This document shows positions 1-11,427 of a DNA stretch of 64,000 bases, piece by piece. The translations under genes and the position numbers were made by a program. The stretch's first letter is position 1. The number at the start of each line of letters is the position of its first letter. The stretch is from Magnolia sinica (lineage: Eukaryota > Streptophyta > Magnoliopsida > Magnoliales > Magnoliaceae), in contig NC_080574.1 of the NCBI RefSeq assembly GCF_029962835.1, positions 28,370,001 to 28,434,000 of the forward strand, in the 5' to 3' direction. The notes under the pieces are model-generated. The model had not been told where the DNA came from and searched no databases. It saw nothing but the letters and a program-made list of their open reading frames with translations.

Positions 1-1900
1 TTATGAAGCTTCATACCAGGAGGCTAACACTACCACGTCAGATGGATTGAGTGGATGTGATGGTGATGTTTTGTCTGTATCTACGATCAGACACTTTTAC
101 GATGATCGTAAGGATGAGTGGATTCTAGACACAGGGGCATCTTTTCACATGATTTCTCATCAGAGTTAATTCGTCGGCTACAATGAGTGCGATGGTGGAC
201 AAGTGTTTATGGGCAATGACATTACCTGTAATTTTGTAGTTGTTGGTACGGTATGCATCAAGATATTTGATAAGACAGAGCGTACCCTGATTGATGTGAG
301 GCACGTTCCTGACATGAAGAAGAATCTGATTTCTCTTGGTATATTTAAGACAATGGGCTGTAAGTACACAAGTATTGATGGTGCTCTTAAAGTATCTAAG
401 GGGGCACGGGTAATCATGAAAGCATAATGACTCGATAATGTTTACAGGTTGATTGAGCACTTCAAAAGGTGGAGCTGTAGTGACTGTAACGGATTTCACC
501 TCTGCACGTGTGTGGTATGCTGGACATGGCCACATGAGTGGCTAGGGCAGGAAGGATGTGACGCATGGACAGAGATACAGAGTAAGTGGAGCAGCCACCC
601 GTGAGAAGAATCACACAGCATAATCGCAGAATATCAGCGAGGTACATGGACGACTCCAATATCGCATATGCTCTCGTTACAAGCGAGGGGGATCCGTCTT
701 CTATTCAGATGGCTCTAGGCGAGCTTGGTGCTAAGAAATGGAAGGTGACTATGGGCGATGTGATGGACTCTTTGTACCAGATCGACACATGAGAGCTGGT
801 GGAGCTTCCAGTGGGCCGGGAAGTGGTTGGATGCAGGTGGATCTTAAGGAGGATACAACATAGATATAGAATGAGGTTGATAGTGAAGGGTTATGCTTAG
901 AGAGAATGGATCGACTTCTCAGAGATATTCACGCCGACGGTATAACATGTGTCTATTAGATCCGTGATTGATGCTGATTGTCCAATGTGATCTCGAGCTA
1001 GAAGGATGGATGTGGAGTCTGCACTCCTACAATGGAAATTGGAAGAGTAGATATATATGAAGCAACCAAAGCGGTTCGAAGTTTAAAGGAGCTGAGAAAA
1101 AAGTTTGCTCGAGGTCGTGGTACGACCTGTCGCCTAGGCAGTGGTATAAAATTTGATTCCTTCATGGTGAGTCAGGAATTGTATGCTGATGACATGTAGA
1201 TCGCCAATTATGACATATCTGAAATCAATGTATTGAAGACTCGGTTAAGTGAGACATTCAAGATGAATGATCGGGGGGGCTACAAAGATGGTTCTTGGCT
1301 TTGAGACTGAAAGAGGAGTAGGTTTTGGTTATCTCAGGTAAAATACCTTGGGTAGTTATTGATCACATATGTGATGGACCAGGCAAAGCCGGAGAGCGTT
1401 CCATACGCGTCTCTCCTCAAGTTTTCCTCAGAACATGTCCCAAAACAGATGAGGAAAAGTACGATATGTCTCATAGGCCTTATTTAAATGCGTTTGGCAG
1501 TGTATGTCATGGTTTGTATTAGATTGATTATTTCACAGGCAATCGGTGTTGTAAGCAAATACCCCGGTAAGCAACATTGGATGGCGGTGAGATGGTTACT
1601 TCGATACATTCGAGGTAAAAAGACTATGTCTTTACTTTTGGGAAGACAGAGACAAAGTTGGTTGGGTATATGGATTCAGATTACGTAGGCAGTGTGGGTC
1701 GACTTCAGGTTACTCGTTTGTACTAGCGATTGGAGCAATTAATTAAAAGTCCATGTTATTCGATAAGTGCTTGAGGAAGGAGGCGTAACACTGGAGAAGA
1801 TTCATACCAGCGTGAATCCGAAAGACATGATCACCAAGGTCGTTCCTGTAGAGAAGTTCAAGTTCTTTGCAACTTCTTTGGGCTTGGCGATGGCGTAAAA
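1..1900 (+). pseudogene. Decayed Ty1/copia pol (protease, RT and RNase H remnants)
   Basis: Fragments of a copia polyprotein are read in shifting + frames. Protease lies at about 110-430, with WILDTGASFHM followed by VRHVPDMKKNLISLG. The GAG-pre-integrase remnant is near 510-540 (GHMSG). At 586-790 is the linker before reverse transcriptase (ARYMDDSNIAYALVTSEGDP). Reverse transcriptase pieces follow at 830-1320 (VKGYA, MDVESALLQWKLEE, and the catalytic YADDM near 1188). RNase H pieces are at 1380-1890 (CPKTDEEKYDMSHRPYLNA, GKQHWMAVRWLLRYIRG). The integrase core that belongs between 540 and 590 is absent, and stops and frameshifts are frequent, so it cannot be functional. The element enters from the left edge of the window; its 3' LTR follows directly. 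Family assignment rests on these motifs and is secure. Confidence 0.9.
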
Positions 1901-1997
1901 GAAAGACGGAGTGTGCACGAGAAGATATGATGCGATGCGGAGATAAGAGAAGATGTCAAAAAGCTATACGATTGAAGATTGAAGACATGGTGGAGAT

Positions 1998-2651
1998 TGT
2001 TGTTGGAAGATGTCTTAAATCTTCTGTCCATGATGCTCGACCAGTCGAGGGACTGGCTCGACTAGTCGAAGGTCCCTTCGATTGGTCGAAGCCCGTTTGA
2101 CTTGAAGTCCAGCAATGATGTATTTGGGAATTCTAGGATGCTCAACCAGTCAAGGGATAGGCTCGACTAGTCAAAGGGGTCCTTCGACCAGTTGAAGCCT
2201 AGGCTCGACTAGTCGAGGGTTACGTAAACGGTGCTTGGTTTGTTGCTCGACTGCATAAATTTGAGGCAGTTTTTAGGGAGGTGCGTAAGTGGGGTTTCCC
2301 TATCTATAATAGGAGTCCCTAGGGTCATTCTCATGCATGCTAAGGCTTTCTAAAGGGGTTTCATGGGTTCCTAAAAGGATTTTAGGGTTTCTAAAGGGTG
2401 TGGCAATGGTGAGATTCGAGGTTGTTCGAATCAAGTAAGTCCTTTCTCTTTATAATTTATGCTTTCATAGTGGAATTATGTTGCTTTGTGCCATGGTTTT
2501 TACCTGAAAGGGCTTTCCACGTTAAATCTTTGTGTTTTCTTGTGATTGCTTGACACCATTGGATTGCTATCCTAGATCCATATCTGTATGATTCCGTAGC
2601 ACAAATCCCGACATATCACCATCTGTTTCATGCTGAACTAAAGATCTAACA
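1998..2651 (+). mobile_element. 3' LTR of the copia element
   Basis: It begins TGTTGTTGG right after a purine-rich GGTGGAGAT tract, the usual polypurine-tract/LTR junction of copia elements, and ends in GATCTAACA. Inside, two blocks (2037-2096 and 2139-2215) carry short palindromic motifs of the CGACTAGTCGA type; similar motifs occur in the other copia-type LTRs of the window. The ends are inferred from these terminal motifs; no second LTR is in the window to compare with. Confidence 0.65.
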
Positions 2652-2824
2652 CATTGTGTTGGAAATAAAGGCCCATGGTGTTTCCTCTTCGGCATGATGC
2701 ATTTGAGGATAATTATGCTGACATGGATGTTCACAACTGGCTGTCCCTTGCTAGCCTCAACCTGAGGAAATGAGGAATTTGATTAATTATAAATAAGTTT
2801 GCTAATCCCACGCATGTGTATTAA

Positions 2825-3092
2825 GCAGCCTATCTACATGCTACCACATTTGTCAATGTGGCACATGGGTGTGATGTCCAGGCTATCGGTTGGGTCCCAA
2901 TGTGTAGATTGACTTGCACAAAAATTATGTTGGTCCATTGATCCGGTGGGCTGCCCTTTATGAAATAAATGGATGGCTAAGCAAACTTTTCCAAGCCATC
3001 CCTTTGTTTCTAAGATTGCACCACACGTTGAAATAAATTGGTATCTCACCCATGTGCCATGTTGGCACATTTCGTGGTGTGTATGGGCTGCC
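2825..3092. mobile_element. 268-bp foldback element flanked by TTAA
   Basis: The left arm (GCAGCCTATCTACATG...) and the right arm (...GTGTATGGGCTGCC) are inverted copies. The shared inner part reads GTGGCACATGGGTGTGAT on the left and its near complement on the right, giving arms of about 55 bp. TTAA lies immediately outside both ends (2821-2824 and 3093-3096). TTAA duplication is typical of piggyBac-like elements, and a 3-bp TTA or TAA duplication would suit PIF/Harbinger; I cannot decide. It has no coding capacity. Confidence 0.6.
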
Positions 3093-3096
3093 TTAA

Positions 3097-3740
3097 ACAT
3101 GTTGGAAACCTCACATGTATTTGCCTTGCTATGGTCTTTCTGTTATATTCTCACTTGGACCTGGTCTTTCTAAGCCGTGTGTACCCATAGAGATTGTACT
3201 AAGATTCAGTAGTGCTGAAGGAATTTTTATGGTGACCTGTCCTTGGTTCCTATCTAAAATTACATAAACCCACTTGTGTTGTGGTCTAACATGATATTGG
3301 TGAAGTTCTCTTTCAAATACATTAATCATGTCTTTCCATCTCAAATTTGCTCTGTGGTGTTTGATTTAACAGGTTAAGACGGGAAAGTGAAACATCCAAG
3401 TATTAGGAAAAGCAAAATAAAACATTCCTTGCGAAATCACATAATTTCATCCTAAACCTTTGCATTTTTAAGGATAACATCCATCAGTTTGTGATGTCCA
3501 TTGAATTGGTGGAATGCATTTCTTCTTATTGTTTGTGTTGTTAGTGAAGACATGGACACCTTTTATGCAGGTGGATTACTCGATAGAGTAGACAGCTATG
3601 TGTTCACTGGCGCACTTGCATAAGCTAATGTCAAAACCATGCTACCGCTTTTTGGAGTTTGAATTATAAAGTTGGGCAGAGGCCAACGGAAAATACAAAG
3701 TGAACTTTCTGCTTTTCCCTTTTATTTCACCCATATGCAG
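3097..3740. other. Unrecognised sequence before an orphan exon
   Basis: No gene, RNA or repeat was recognised. The last bases (CCATATGCAG) form a good plant 3' splice site for the LRR exon that follows, so part of this stretch may be an old intron. Confidence 0.3.
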
Positions 3741-3902
3741 GTTTCAAAAGATGGTCCAGATTGCCCAACCTAGAGCACCTTGACCTCAGTGTTAACTCCT
3801 TCAACGAAAGCATTTTTCTCTATTTGGGTTCACTCTCATGCCTCAGGACTCTTGATATAAGCTACAGTGCCAACCATCGATCCAGGCCATCCATTCTTCC
3901 AG
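3741..3902 (+). pseudogene. Orphan exon of an LRR receptor-like protein
   Basis: This short stretch reads GFKRWSRLPNLEHLDLSVN, then SFNESIFLYLGSLSCLRTLD and ISYS. That is one and a half plant extracellular leucine-rich repeats of the LxxLxxLDLSxNxF type seen in receptor-like proteins (Cf/EIX/RLP group). It is bounded by a plausible acceptor (ATATGCAG before 3741) and donor (CAG|GTCATT after 3902), so it looks like a single exon. No signal peptide, other LRR exons or membrane segment were found within several kilobases. A palindromic-family fragment starts at 3926. It is most likely a captured or left-over gene fragment. Family assignment is confident; any function is not. Confidence 0.7.
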
Positions 3903-3925
3903 GTCATTTAAAATCATCATCACAG

Positions 3926-3995
3926 AAGTGAGGCAGATCCGAAGCTCAAGTGGAGCATACCACACAGGTTTTCCAGTACCAACCAGTATCCATGT
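3926..3995 (+). repeat. Fragment of the palindromic CCGTCCATCC family
   Basis: It matches the inner part of the family (GAGGCAGATCCGAAGCTCAA followed by a variant of CACACCACAGG). Both ends are missing. Confidence 0.5.
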
Positions 3996-4227
3996 TGAAG
4001 GGGTCACTGCTGAATTTGAAATTCAATTTGATAGTGCATATATCCAAACGCGACAGGCTGACTTCTAAATTGTAATTCTCTCGATTTCAAGTTGGACTTG
4101 AGAAAAACAAGCGGGCACATTTAATTAATATTAAGGCTTTTCATGCTGAACTAAAGATCTAATAAATTTTTAATTCATTGCAATTAAATTGTACATTCAT
4201 TGCAATGGTGAACAGTCACATTTGATC

Positions 4228-4366
4228 TAGTCATAGAAGCCTATACCGGCGGCCATCATAACTGCCGGTAAAGCATGACGACTGCCCTTTACCGACGGGG
4301 CTTTTACGGGCAGTTACTTGACTGCCGGTAAAAGCTTTACCGGCGGTCAAAGGCTTTCTTATAGTG
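4228..4366. mobile_element. CACTA-like short element (about 140 bp)
   Basis: Read on the - strand the right end is CACTATAAGAAAGCC, a typical CACTA/EnSpm terminus. It is followed by subterminal motifs ACCGCCGGTAAA and ACCGGCAGT repeated in both orientations across 4245-4350. The left end (AGTCATAGAAGCCTATACCGG) is a degenerate match to the same terminus. Non-autonomous CACTA derivatives have this arrangement. No 3-bp target duplication can be confirmed. Confidence 0.6.
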
Positions 4367-5757
4367 AGCATAGATTACTCTTTTGGCATAAGCACCGCGA
4401 CCAATTTCCAGCGATACCGAATTGCATCTCCTAAACAGGGAAGCCTTTTCAGCCCGAATATGCCTAAGGCCAAAGCTTGTGAGATAAGCGAGGCATCTTG
4501 CCTCCATGGCATTGTTGCACGCATGGCATGCAGAGTGCATGAACTAGATCATGACCATTCATTTTTAAGTTGGATGTGAGTAGCCTTATTAAAAAATCAT
4601 ACAATTTAGACTAAACCGTACCTTTGACAGGTGGTGTACAAATTATCTCTATTATGATGAGCATGTATTGATAAGTTTATCCACGCAATTAGTAATTGAA
4701 AGAGTTATGAATCTTGTGTTGCAGAGGGAGATTTGGATGCTTATGCATCTTCAACGGGATGTGATTCTGTTTTTTTTTTTTTTTCCTTTTATTTAATTCG
4801 AAGTGGCCTGTTACCACACCTCTTCTCACCTCTTTAAGCATGTCCTACACCATCTCACACGCAAATTTGTTAGGTGCCCATGCAACAAAGAGCTCCATGA
4901 GGCCCAACGTGATGTCGCTGTTTTACACTACTCCATCTATCAGTTGTGGTGGCTAATGTTAGGACGTAATCCCAAAATGATGCAAATGTAAAATTTAAGC
5001 GAACTATGTCATCCCAAATATGATACAATGTAAAACTCAATTATATTTGAATGCATTCAGAATTTGTTTATGTTTGATTTAACTGTGTCAAATCTAGCAA
5101 CTCTTTTTTTTTTTTTTGGGTTAGCTTGTTAGTACACACCCATATTAGTACACACACTCCATGTTCAAACCAAGTCGAGTTGAGCAAGCAAATCTAGCAA
5201 CTCGGATGGTGCCACGTGATAATAAAATCTTAACAAAAGATAAATAAAAAATCTCTTCGACTACCCTGTCCTGGGCGCCGAAGATAATTAGAATCCAAAA
5301 ATTCACGAGTAACCCAAAAAGGATAGGCCCAATTAGCTATTGTCATGAGACACATGCTGCGTATCTCGCTTATGCAGAAAAGCACTATTCACCTAAGTGG
5401 CCTTATGACAAAAAATGGGTAATGATCAAAACACAATTGCGACAAGTGACAAATTCGGCCAATGCGTCATAGCATCCTGTATAAACTCTTACGATTGAAT
5501 TCGCTTAAGGAGCAAATTAACAACAACACTAAGTCGATCAAGTTTCACAATACACTACATATTCACATGGAGAAAAAGATAACCATCGCCGATATGTGGG
5601 TTCATAAGAGAAATGCTTGTCCATGTAGCAGAAGCAAGATGTGCGCGCGACTAATGGTCATCTCATGACAAACGACTAGCACACATGACATTGTTCGATA
5701 AGTGACAACTATCTTTGAACCCAAATGGTTATTTCCACATCAACAGACATGAAGAGT
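4367..5757. other. No recognisable gene; T-tracts and SINE-like debris
   Basis: Short open frames here resemble nothing I know. Poly-T tracts occur near 4770-4786 and 5104-5118. The sequence after the second (GTTAGCTTGTTAGTACACAC) resembles the tail of the tRNA-derived SINE also seen near 42300, on the - strand. Confidence 0.35.
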
Positions 5758-6295
5758 GTATATAAAGATCTCTATCTACTTACCCCCTCAAAACTCTATA
5801 AACAAAAGAAAGATTGAAAAGCTCCGGGCCCTTGTCAACCCAACACAAATCAAACTTACATCACAATGGTGCCTATCTTATTTTATATTAGTTTATCCTA
5901 AACTAGGAATAGTGTAGTTATGTCCGTCTACGCTGACACGTTGGACCAAGTTAGATTAGGAATAGTGTAATTCTCTTTCATCTATGCCAAGTGTTAGATC
6001 ATAAGAATGACTTTTTTCTATTCTTTTCAATAATATAATTCCCTTCATCTATAGCCAAATTGTTGGACTAAGAAAGACTTAGATCTAGCGCCTTGCCATC
6101 TATACCACTGACGTTGGATCGTCGATGGATACTTTTGTAAGTTTTTATTTTCATTTTAATTAATACAATTGAGTTCCTTCTATTCTTGCATTACGTGAAT
6201 TGAATTATCTTTGTTATCATGGTGAGGCAAAGTCCTTTCGACTGAAGGACAAGAAGAATACCTTATAATGATGAAACCTCCCTTTTGCAAATTGC
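5758..6295 (+). promoter_or_regulatory. Possible LTR promoter region
   Basis: A TATA-like TATATAAAG at about 5758 is followed by a pyrimidine-rich leader and then an AT-rich tail with repeated TTAGATTAGGAATAGTGTA blocks (about 5890-5990). This layout suits the R/U5 part of a plant LTR. No termini or target duplication were identified, so this is only a suggestion. Confidence 0.2.
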
Positions 6296-6505
6296 TTAAT
6301 TTTTACAGGTAGCTAAATAGACAACTGAATTGTTCCAGTTCTTGGTCATAAATGACTGCTCATGGTCTCTCTGCTTACCTCGACACTTAGGGTTACAAGC
6401 GTTCAGTTTAGATCGAGCCGTAATAGGATCTGGCATGTTCGACACCATATGCACGTACCAACAACTGAATTTTGAGCCGAATAGAATCCAAAAGTTGTTT
6501 GGCAG

Positions 6506-6938
6506 TAGGGCTATCAATGGGCCAGGTTAGGGCCGGGCCGAGCTCTATCCAAGCCTAGCTTGCAATTCTGAACCTAAGCGCAAATCCAGCCTCTGATGGG
6601 CTGAAATAGTCCGGCCTGAGTTCAGCCAGGGACATTTACACAAAGACCAACTTGAGTCCACCCGAGCCCTTAATACCTCTATAGATAAATGATATTTTGG
6701 TGTGCCTCATGCGTGAGAGGGAGGAGAGAATGAAAGAAAGGTGGAAAATTAGGTTTAGAAAAGACAAATCAGGTCAGGTCGAGTTTATGAGCTTTTGGGA
6801 TGTTAAACCTGAGTTGGGCCCGATTTACAATCAGGCTCCTGATTTAAGCCCAAGCCTGACTATCGGGCCTGATACACTAGCCCAATACGAGCTAAGCCCG
6901 AAGGCCCATCGAGACTACCCGGCCCATTGACAGCCCTA
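6506..6938. mobile_element. hAT-like MITE with TAGGGCTRTCAATGGGCC ends
   Basis: The left end TAGGGCTATCAATGGGCC and the reverse complement of the right end, TAGGGCTGTCAATGGGCC, match at 17 of 18 positions. The flanks TTTGGCAG and TTTGGTGG agree at 6 of 8 positions, as expected for an old 8-bp target duplication. The interior is rich in GGGCC and GCCCG and has no open reading frame of note. Confidence 0.75.
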
Positions 6939-6946
6939 TTTGGTGG

Positions 6947-7642
6947 TGTGGATTCAAAAGTAAATGAAATACAAAGCTTTGGTGTATTTTGAAATACCAC
7001 CATTTTGTTGTAATTTAAGTGTAATCGTTGTGAAATGTCTTTCTTACCTCCTTTTCAAACATAGAAGAGTCACATGTGTAACAAAAGTATCGCTAGGCAA
7101 TTAATCCATTATATATGTGCCATACTCATGATAACCAAAACAATCTAATTATCACATCACTGGAATAATAATGATTTGATCTATCCAAACATTAGTCATG
7201 TAAATCAAAACATTGGCGAGTCACTCATTTGTAAATCTTATGCTCGTTAACCTTTATGAGACTCGAAGTTTTGTCATTTTTTGCAAGAGTATATGTTTCA
7301 ATAGGATTATTACAATCATTCCATCAAATATCACATATGTACACTAATTTGAAATATTGAAGTTGATTTGCTGATTAAGTTTAAATTTTTGTAAATGTAC
7401 TACACAACTTCAATGCATTCTTTTTAAGATTCTCGTGCATTACCTTAATTTGTGATTTCGATTCAATGCATTTCAAATACAATCTCCCAAACAGGCCTTG
7501 CACCCATCATGTAAGCGCCTAAAAGTGTTCCTTTCATGTCTATTTTTGTTGCATATAGTCATGGTGGGGCCTACAAACTGCGTGTTGTGGAATCACCACA
7601 CAATCGAAACAATCCTCGTATAAATGCGGATCAGCTGCAAAT
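6947..7642. other. AT-rich spacer, nothing recognised
   Basis: No coding, RNA or repeat signature was seen. Confidence 0.4.
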
Positions 7643-8656
7643 AGAGTTGTACACGAACTGAGTTAGCTCGATTAGCTCGCTCAACTCGACTTGGTTCAAA
7701 ATTGAGTTCGAGTTGATTTTTTGAGCTCAAAAAAATTTTGAGTTGAGTTTGAGCTTGCTGGACCTCGGCTCGACTCGGATTGAACCTCAACTCGAATCAA
7801 CTCAGATTGAATTAACTTGGTGACTTGGTTATTTTGATATTGATGTTGCTTGCCAAGTGTTTGATTAAATGACTTAATGTAACATCTAGAAAAAATCCGT
7901 ACAAAGACCCGAGTACCACCTCCGGAAGAAATCACTAAGGACCGAATCCTTTAGAAATTATACGAAAATTGATTAAGTACTAAACTAAGTTAATCGGCAA
8001 ATTAGTTCGAATTACTTTCTATACGAACTGCAAAATCCAAAATCAGCAGAATCGCTAACTCTACATTACCTGAAAATATAGGATCAATCTTAAAACCCAG
8101 TTGCTCTTGGGAGCATCTTGAAACTCCGTATCGGACCTGGACCTTACGTCGAAAGTCAGATTACCGCAAAACTATACAGTTATGACCGCCTTACTAGGCT
8201 TGACAACCATCCCGAAAATCAAGTCCCATAATACCCAGAAACGCATAACTTGAGCCTGGAGCGAAGTGTGTGAGAAACGTGAATATCTTTAGAAAACAGA
8301 CTCAAACTTAAGTGAATTGGGCTGTTTGCTTGCAGGCCAAATTTAAGGTTTTAGACCATCAGAATCTGATCCAACCTACACCCTCGGATCAGAGAAATTT
8401 TTCAACACATGTCGGTGTACTTGTGGCCCTGATTGAGTAACGATGACCGTTGAACTGAAACTGGTCCTCCACGGTCGATCTACAAACCCGATCGGACCGA
8501 AAACTTAACCTGACATAGATCCATTATCAGGGAACTTTTCCCAGACTGTATGCAGGAAATGAACCTCAAGATGAGCTCCGTTAGACCGAAACAACCACTT
8601 TTTGGCCATAACCTAAGTATACCATGGCCCTCGGGCCATTGACATCAGTTTTGGGC

Positions 8657-8666
8657 CTATATAAGG
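8657..8666 (+). promoter_or_regulatory. TATA box of solo LTR copy 1
   Basis: CTATATAAGG lies upstream of a GA-rich leader (8700-8770) and is conserved at the same place in copy 2, so it probably marks the U3/R promoter of the LTR. Confidence 0.6.
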
Positions 8667-10618
8667 GCCTTAACCCACCCCTCTCTTATTCCATATGATT
8701 TTTTAAAACCCTAAGAGGGAGAAAAGAGAAAAGAGAAGGAGAAAGTGAGGAGAGGTGAGAGAGAGTTGGGGTTTATTGCCGGGATTCGTTCCCACCACTT
8801 CACGTGCCAAATCATACTGCCTGCATCGCTATACCGGCGATTTCGATTCCGTTTTTAGGTAAGATATCCAAACCCTAATCTGTTTTAGGTGTTTAAGTAG
8901 ATGAATCGGCAAAATAGCTAATATATTTCATGATTCAGGTAGCTGTTGTGCCGTAGACAAAAGACATAATATTTGAACTGAGTTCGATACGAGTTTACCG
9001 ACGAAAGGTGCGGACTATAAACGTTTAGGTTATACTTTTCAAGACTTTCAATGTCAATAATGATTTATGACTGACTTGATTGCTATTACATATGCTTAGA
9101 TGCGATGTTTTCCATGTATTACATATATATATGGACTATGTTGAAATTAATGCATTCCATGTGTTTATTGAAATGTTTGTATGAATATGGAATTATGATT
9201 TGTGCTTGCCATGGTTGTTGCTTAAGAATACATGATTGTTGTACGTGTGGCAACTCCCTTGTAAAAGGATTTGCTATAATATATGTTTTAACTAATTTAT
9301 TACATGTATGTGATATGTGTAGTCTAAGTATTTGATGAAATGCCTGAATGAGAAAATGCTTATTGAAATATATTTAATGTGGGTGTTGAGATAGGATTCT
9401 CAATTCCCTTATCTATAGTTACAGTTTCCTTCATGTAACCTATATCGCTACTACGTGCTTTATGGTTGAAATGCCTATGCATGATAACATGTACACTATG
9501 TGTTTGTTAAAATGCTCAAATGAGATTTGGATTGGTTGTCACCTACTGTCTTTGACTATCACATGTGAATGCTATTGATTTGGAGTGTGATTGGGGCTAC
9601 TATGTAGTCGAGGCAATCGGTAATGATTTCCGAATCAGTGGCCGAGGTCGTTCTGCCACATAAGACACGTTCGATGAATTCGAGTCGTATGCTGTTTGTC
9701 AACAGTGGTTAGGCCACGCGGAGTGCTTACACTCTCCATGTGGATTAATTCAATGTACGCTCGTACCAGTCGAGCTTGTCAATTAACCCAATTGACCTAA
9801 TGTATGTTTACCATGTATGGACGGTACTGCTTAAATCTAAGGTACCAACTTACCAGTGAAAAGCCCGTTTAATCTTGATACCACGATCCGCTAAGACTCA
9901 TGAGCCGGGCATGGTGGTATGGGACATCGTGGTCGAGCTGTCGGCCTACGCTGGGGTGACGAGCCTCCCCGTAGTGACCAGTGAGTAACCCAAACTCGTG
10001 AGCTGAATACAGTGGTATGGGACACTGTACTCAAGCTGTCGGCCTACGATTAAGTGATGAGCCTCTCGTAGTAACCTCGAGTATACACTAGGACTACGTT
10101 AAGGTGACGAGCCTTTCCATAGTGACTTTGAGTATAAACTAGGTCTGCGCTGAGGTGATGAGCCTCTCCGTAGCGACCTGAAACTGCCATCGTATGTCAT
10201 TAACTAGGATTGACGACCCTAGATGGATCATCGTTTGAGTCAATGATAGAAAGGGAGGTGTCTTAGCTTCCCAAACCTGCTGTATAAATAGGTCTAATTA
10301 AGAACTTGGCTAATCACGTACATGCACCGCATTGCATGTGCCTTTGGCGTTAGAGTTGTGCGCAACGAGAGTGTTGCATGCCGCGATCGTGAGATGATGT
10401 CGCAGAGGGAGTGTAGGCGAGGGCATACATCATTAATACATATCATCCTTGCATTAACCGGAGTATTTAAAAATGCTTGTTGTATTGCTTTATCATTACT
10501 GCTTGAATAAATTAATAACATGTTAACCTTTGCCTTATAGCTCCATTGAGTTAATCACTCACTCTCACTCTGGGACGGTGTTTTAAAACACTAACCAGAC
10601 TCTGTTGTAATTTCAGGT

Positions 10619-10705
10619 GATGTCGAGGCTTATAAGGCGGAGCCTGACTTCTACGACGATGAGGAGGAGTTCACCTACCTGCAACTCTCTGGCGAGTCTA
10701 TGTAG
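10619..10705 (+). CDS. Conserved acidic 28-codon frame in LTR copy 1
   Basis: The frame follows a splice-acceptor-like TTGTAATTTCAG and reads ...KAEPDFYDDEEEFTYLQ... to a TAG stop. The equivalent frame exists in copies 2 (19148) and 3 (62521) with exactly the same length and stop position, and many differences are synonymous. It has no start codon of its own, so it would have to be the last exon of a spliced LTR transcript. Whether it is translated is unknown. Confidence 0.25.
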   Translation, partial: DVEAYKAEPDFYDDEEEFTYLQLSGESM

Positions 10706-11427
10706 ACCTGAAGTTGCGTCACCGGGACTACAGGAATATGGATTAGATGACATTACACTTCATCATTTTGTATATTTTGGAAATAAACATATAATTTTTT
10801 AACCTGATATCATGTTCATACTCTGGGGACTTACAATCACCTATATGCTCTATATATTTATCACAATCTTCCGCTTGTGTAATTTAATTGTATCTGGAGT
10901 ATGATATGCTGATTTGATATAATCTCACTCATGTTTAATGCACTAATACGGACAACATTTAATCATCATTACCTATATTGTATAAGTGATGCTTTAGAAA
11001 TCGGGAATTGAGCTCCTGCTTGACCCTCGATTTTCAGGGCGTTACACTTAACGAAGTGCTATCTTGTGTGTATACATTCTCCGCAGGGATCGACTAGTGG
11101 CGAGGAAGGAATGGATATGAAACAAATCACTTCAAAAAAAATTAATACTTTTAAAACTGCCCTCAACTCATGATTGTGATGTTGCTCGCCCAATATTTGA
11201 TGAAATACATGTATGCTACTGTTATTGGTTTGTATTATGTGAAAAATTGAAGGCGTGCATATGTGTTTCAGAAAATCCCGCATAGGCTAGAACTCCCCAA
11301 GTTGCTTACCGAATCGAGCTGGCTAGTCAAGGTTGAGGACTGAGCCAAACCGAGTTCGAGCTGGGGTTAGCTACTGGCCGAGCCGAACCAAGCCAAGCTG
11401 GACTCAGTTCGTATCCTTGCTCTTCTT

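Larger units (their letters stand above)
7878..11046 (+). mobile_element. Solo LTR, copy 1 (3169 bp, TSD CTTAA)
   Basis: It starts TGTAACATCT and ends GGGCGTTACA, with the 5-bp target duplication CTTAA on both sides (7873-7877 and 11047-11051). No primer-binding site, gag-pol or second LTR adjoins, so it is a solo LTR left by LTR-LTR recombination. A second intact copy is at 16420-19574 and a truncated third at 61827-62947. The TGTAAC...GTTACA ends and the length suit plant Ty3/gypsy elements with long LTRs, but without internal domains the superfamily is inferred. Internal landmarks are a TATA box at 8657, a tandem motif block at about 9898-10190 (repeated GACGAGCCTCTCCGTAG), and a conserved 28-codon frame at 10619. 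Confidence 0.9.
7643..11423. mobile_element. hAT-like MITE split by a solo LTR
   Basis: The left end is AGAGTTGTACACGAACTGAG at 7643; the right end (CTCAGTTCGTATCCTTGCTCT) finishes near 11423 and is its diverged inverted copy. The interior is the CTCGA/GAGCT-rich sequence typical of this family; related fragments lie at 14330-14545 and 21625-21955. A 3.17-kb solo LTR (7878-11046) interrupts it, leaving only about 610 bp of the element itself. No target duplication is readable because the right flank is a SINE. Confidence 0.55.
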
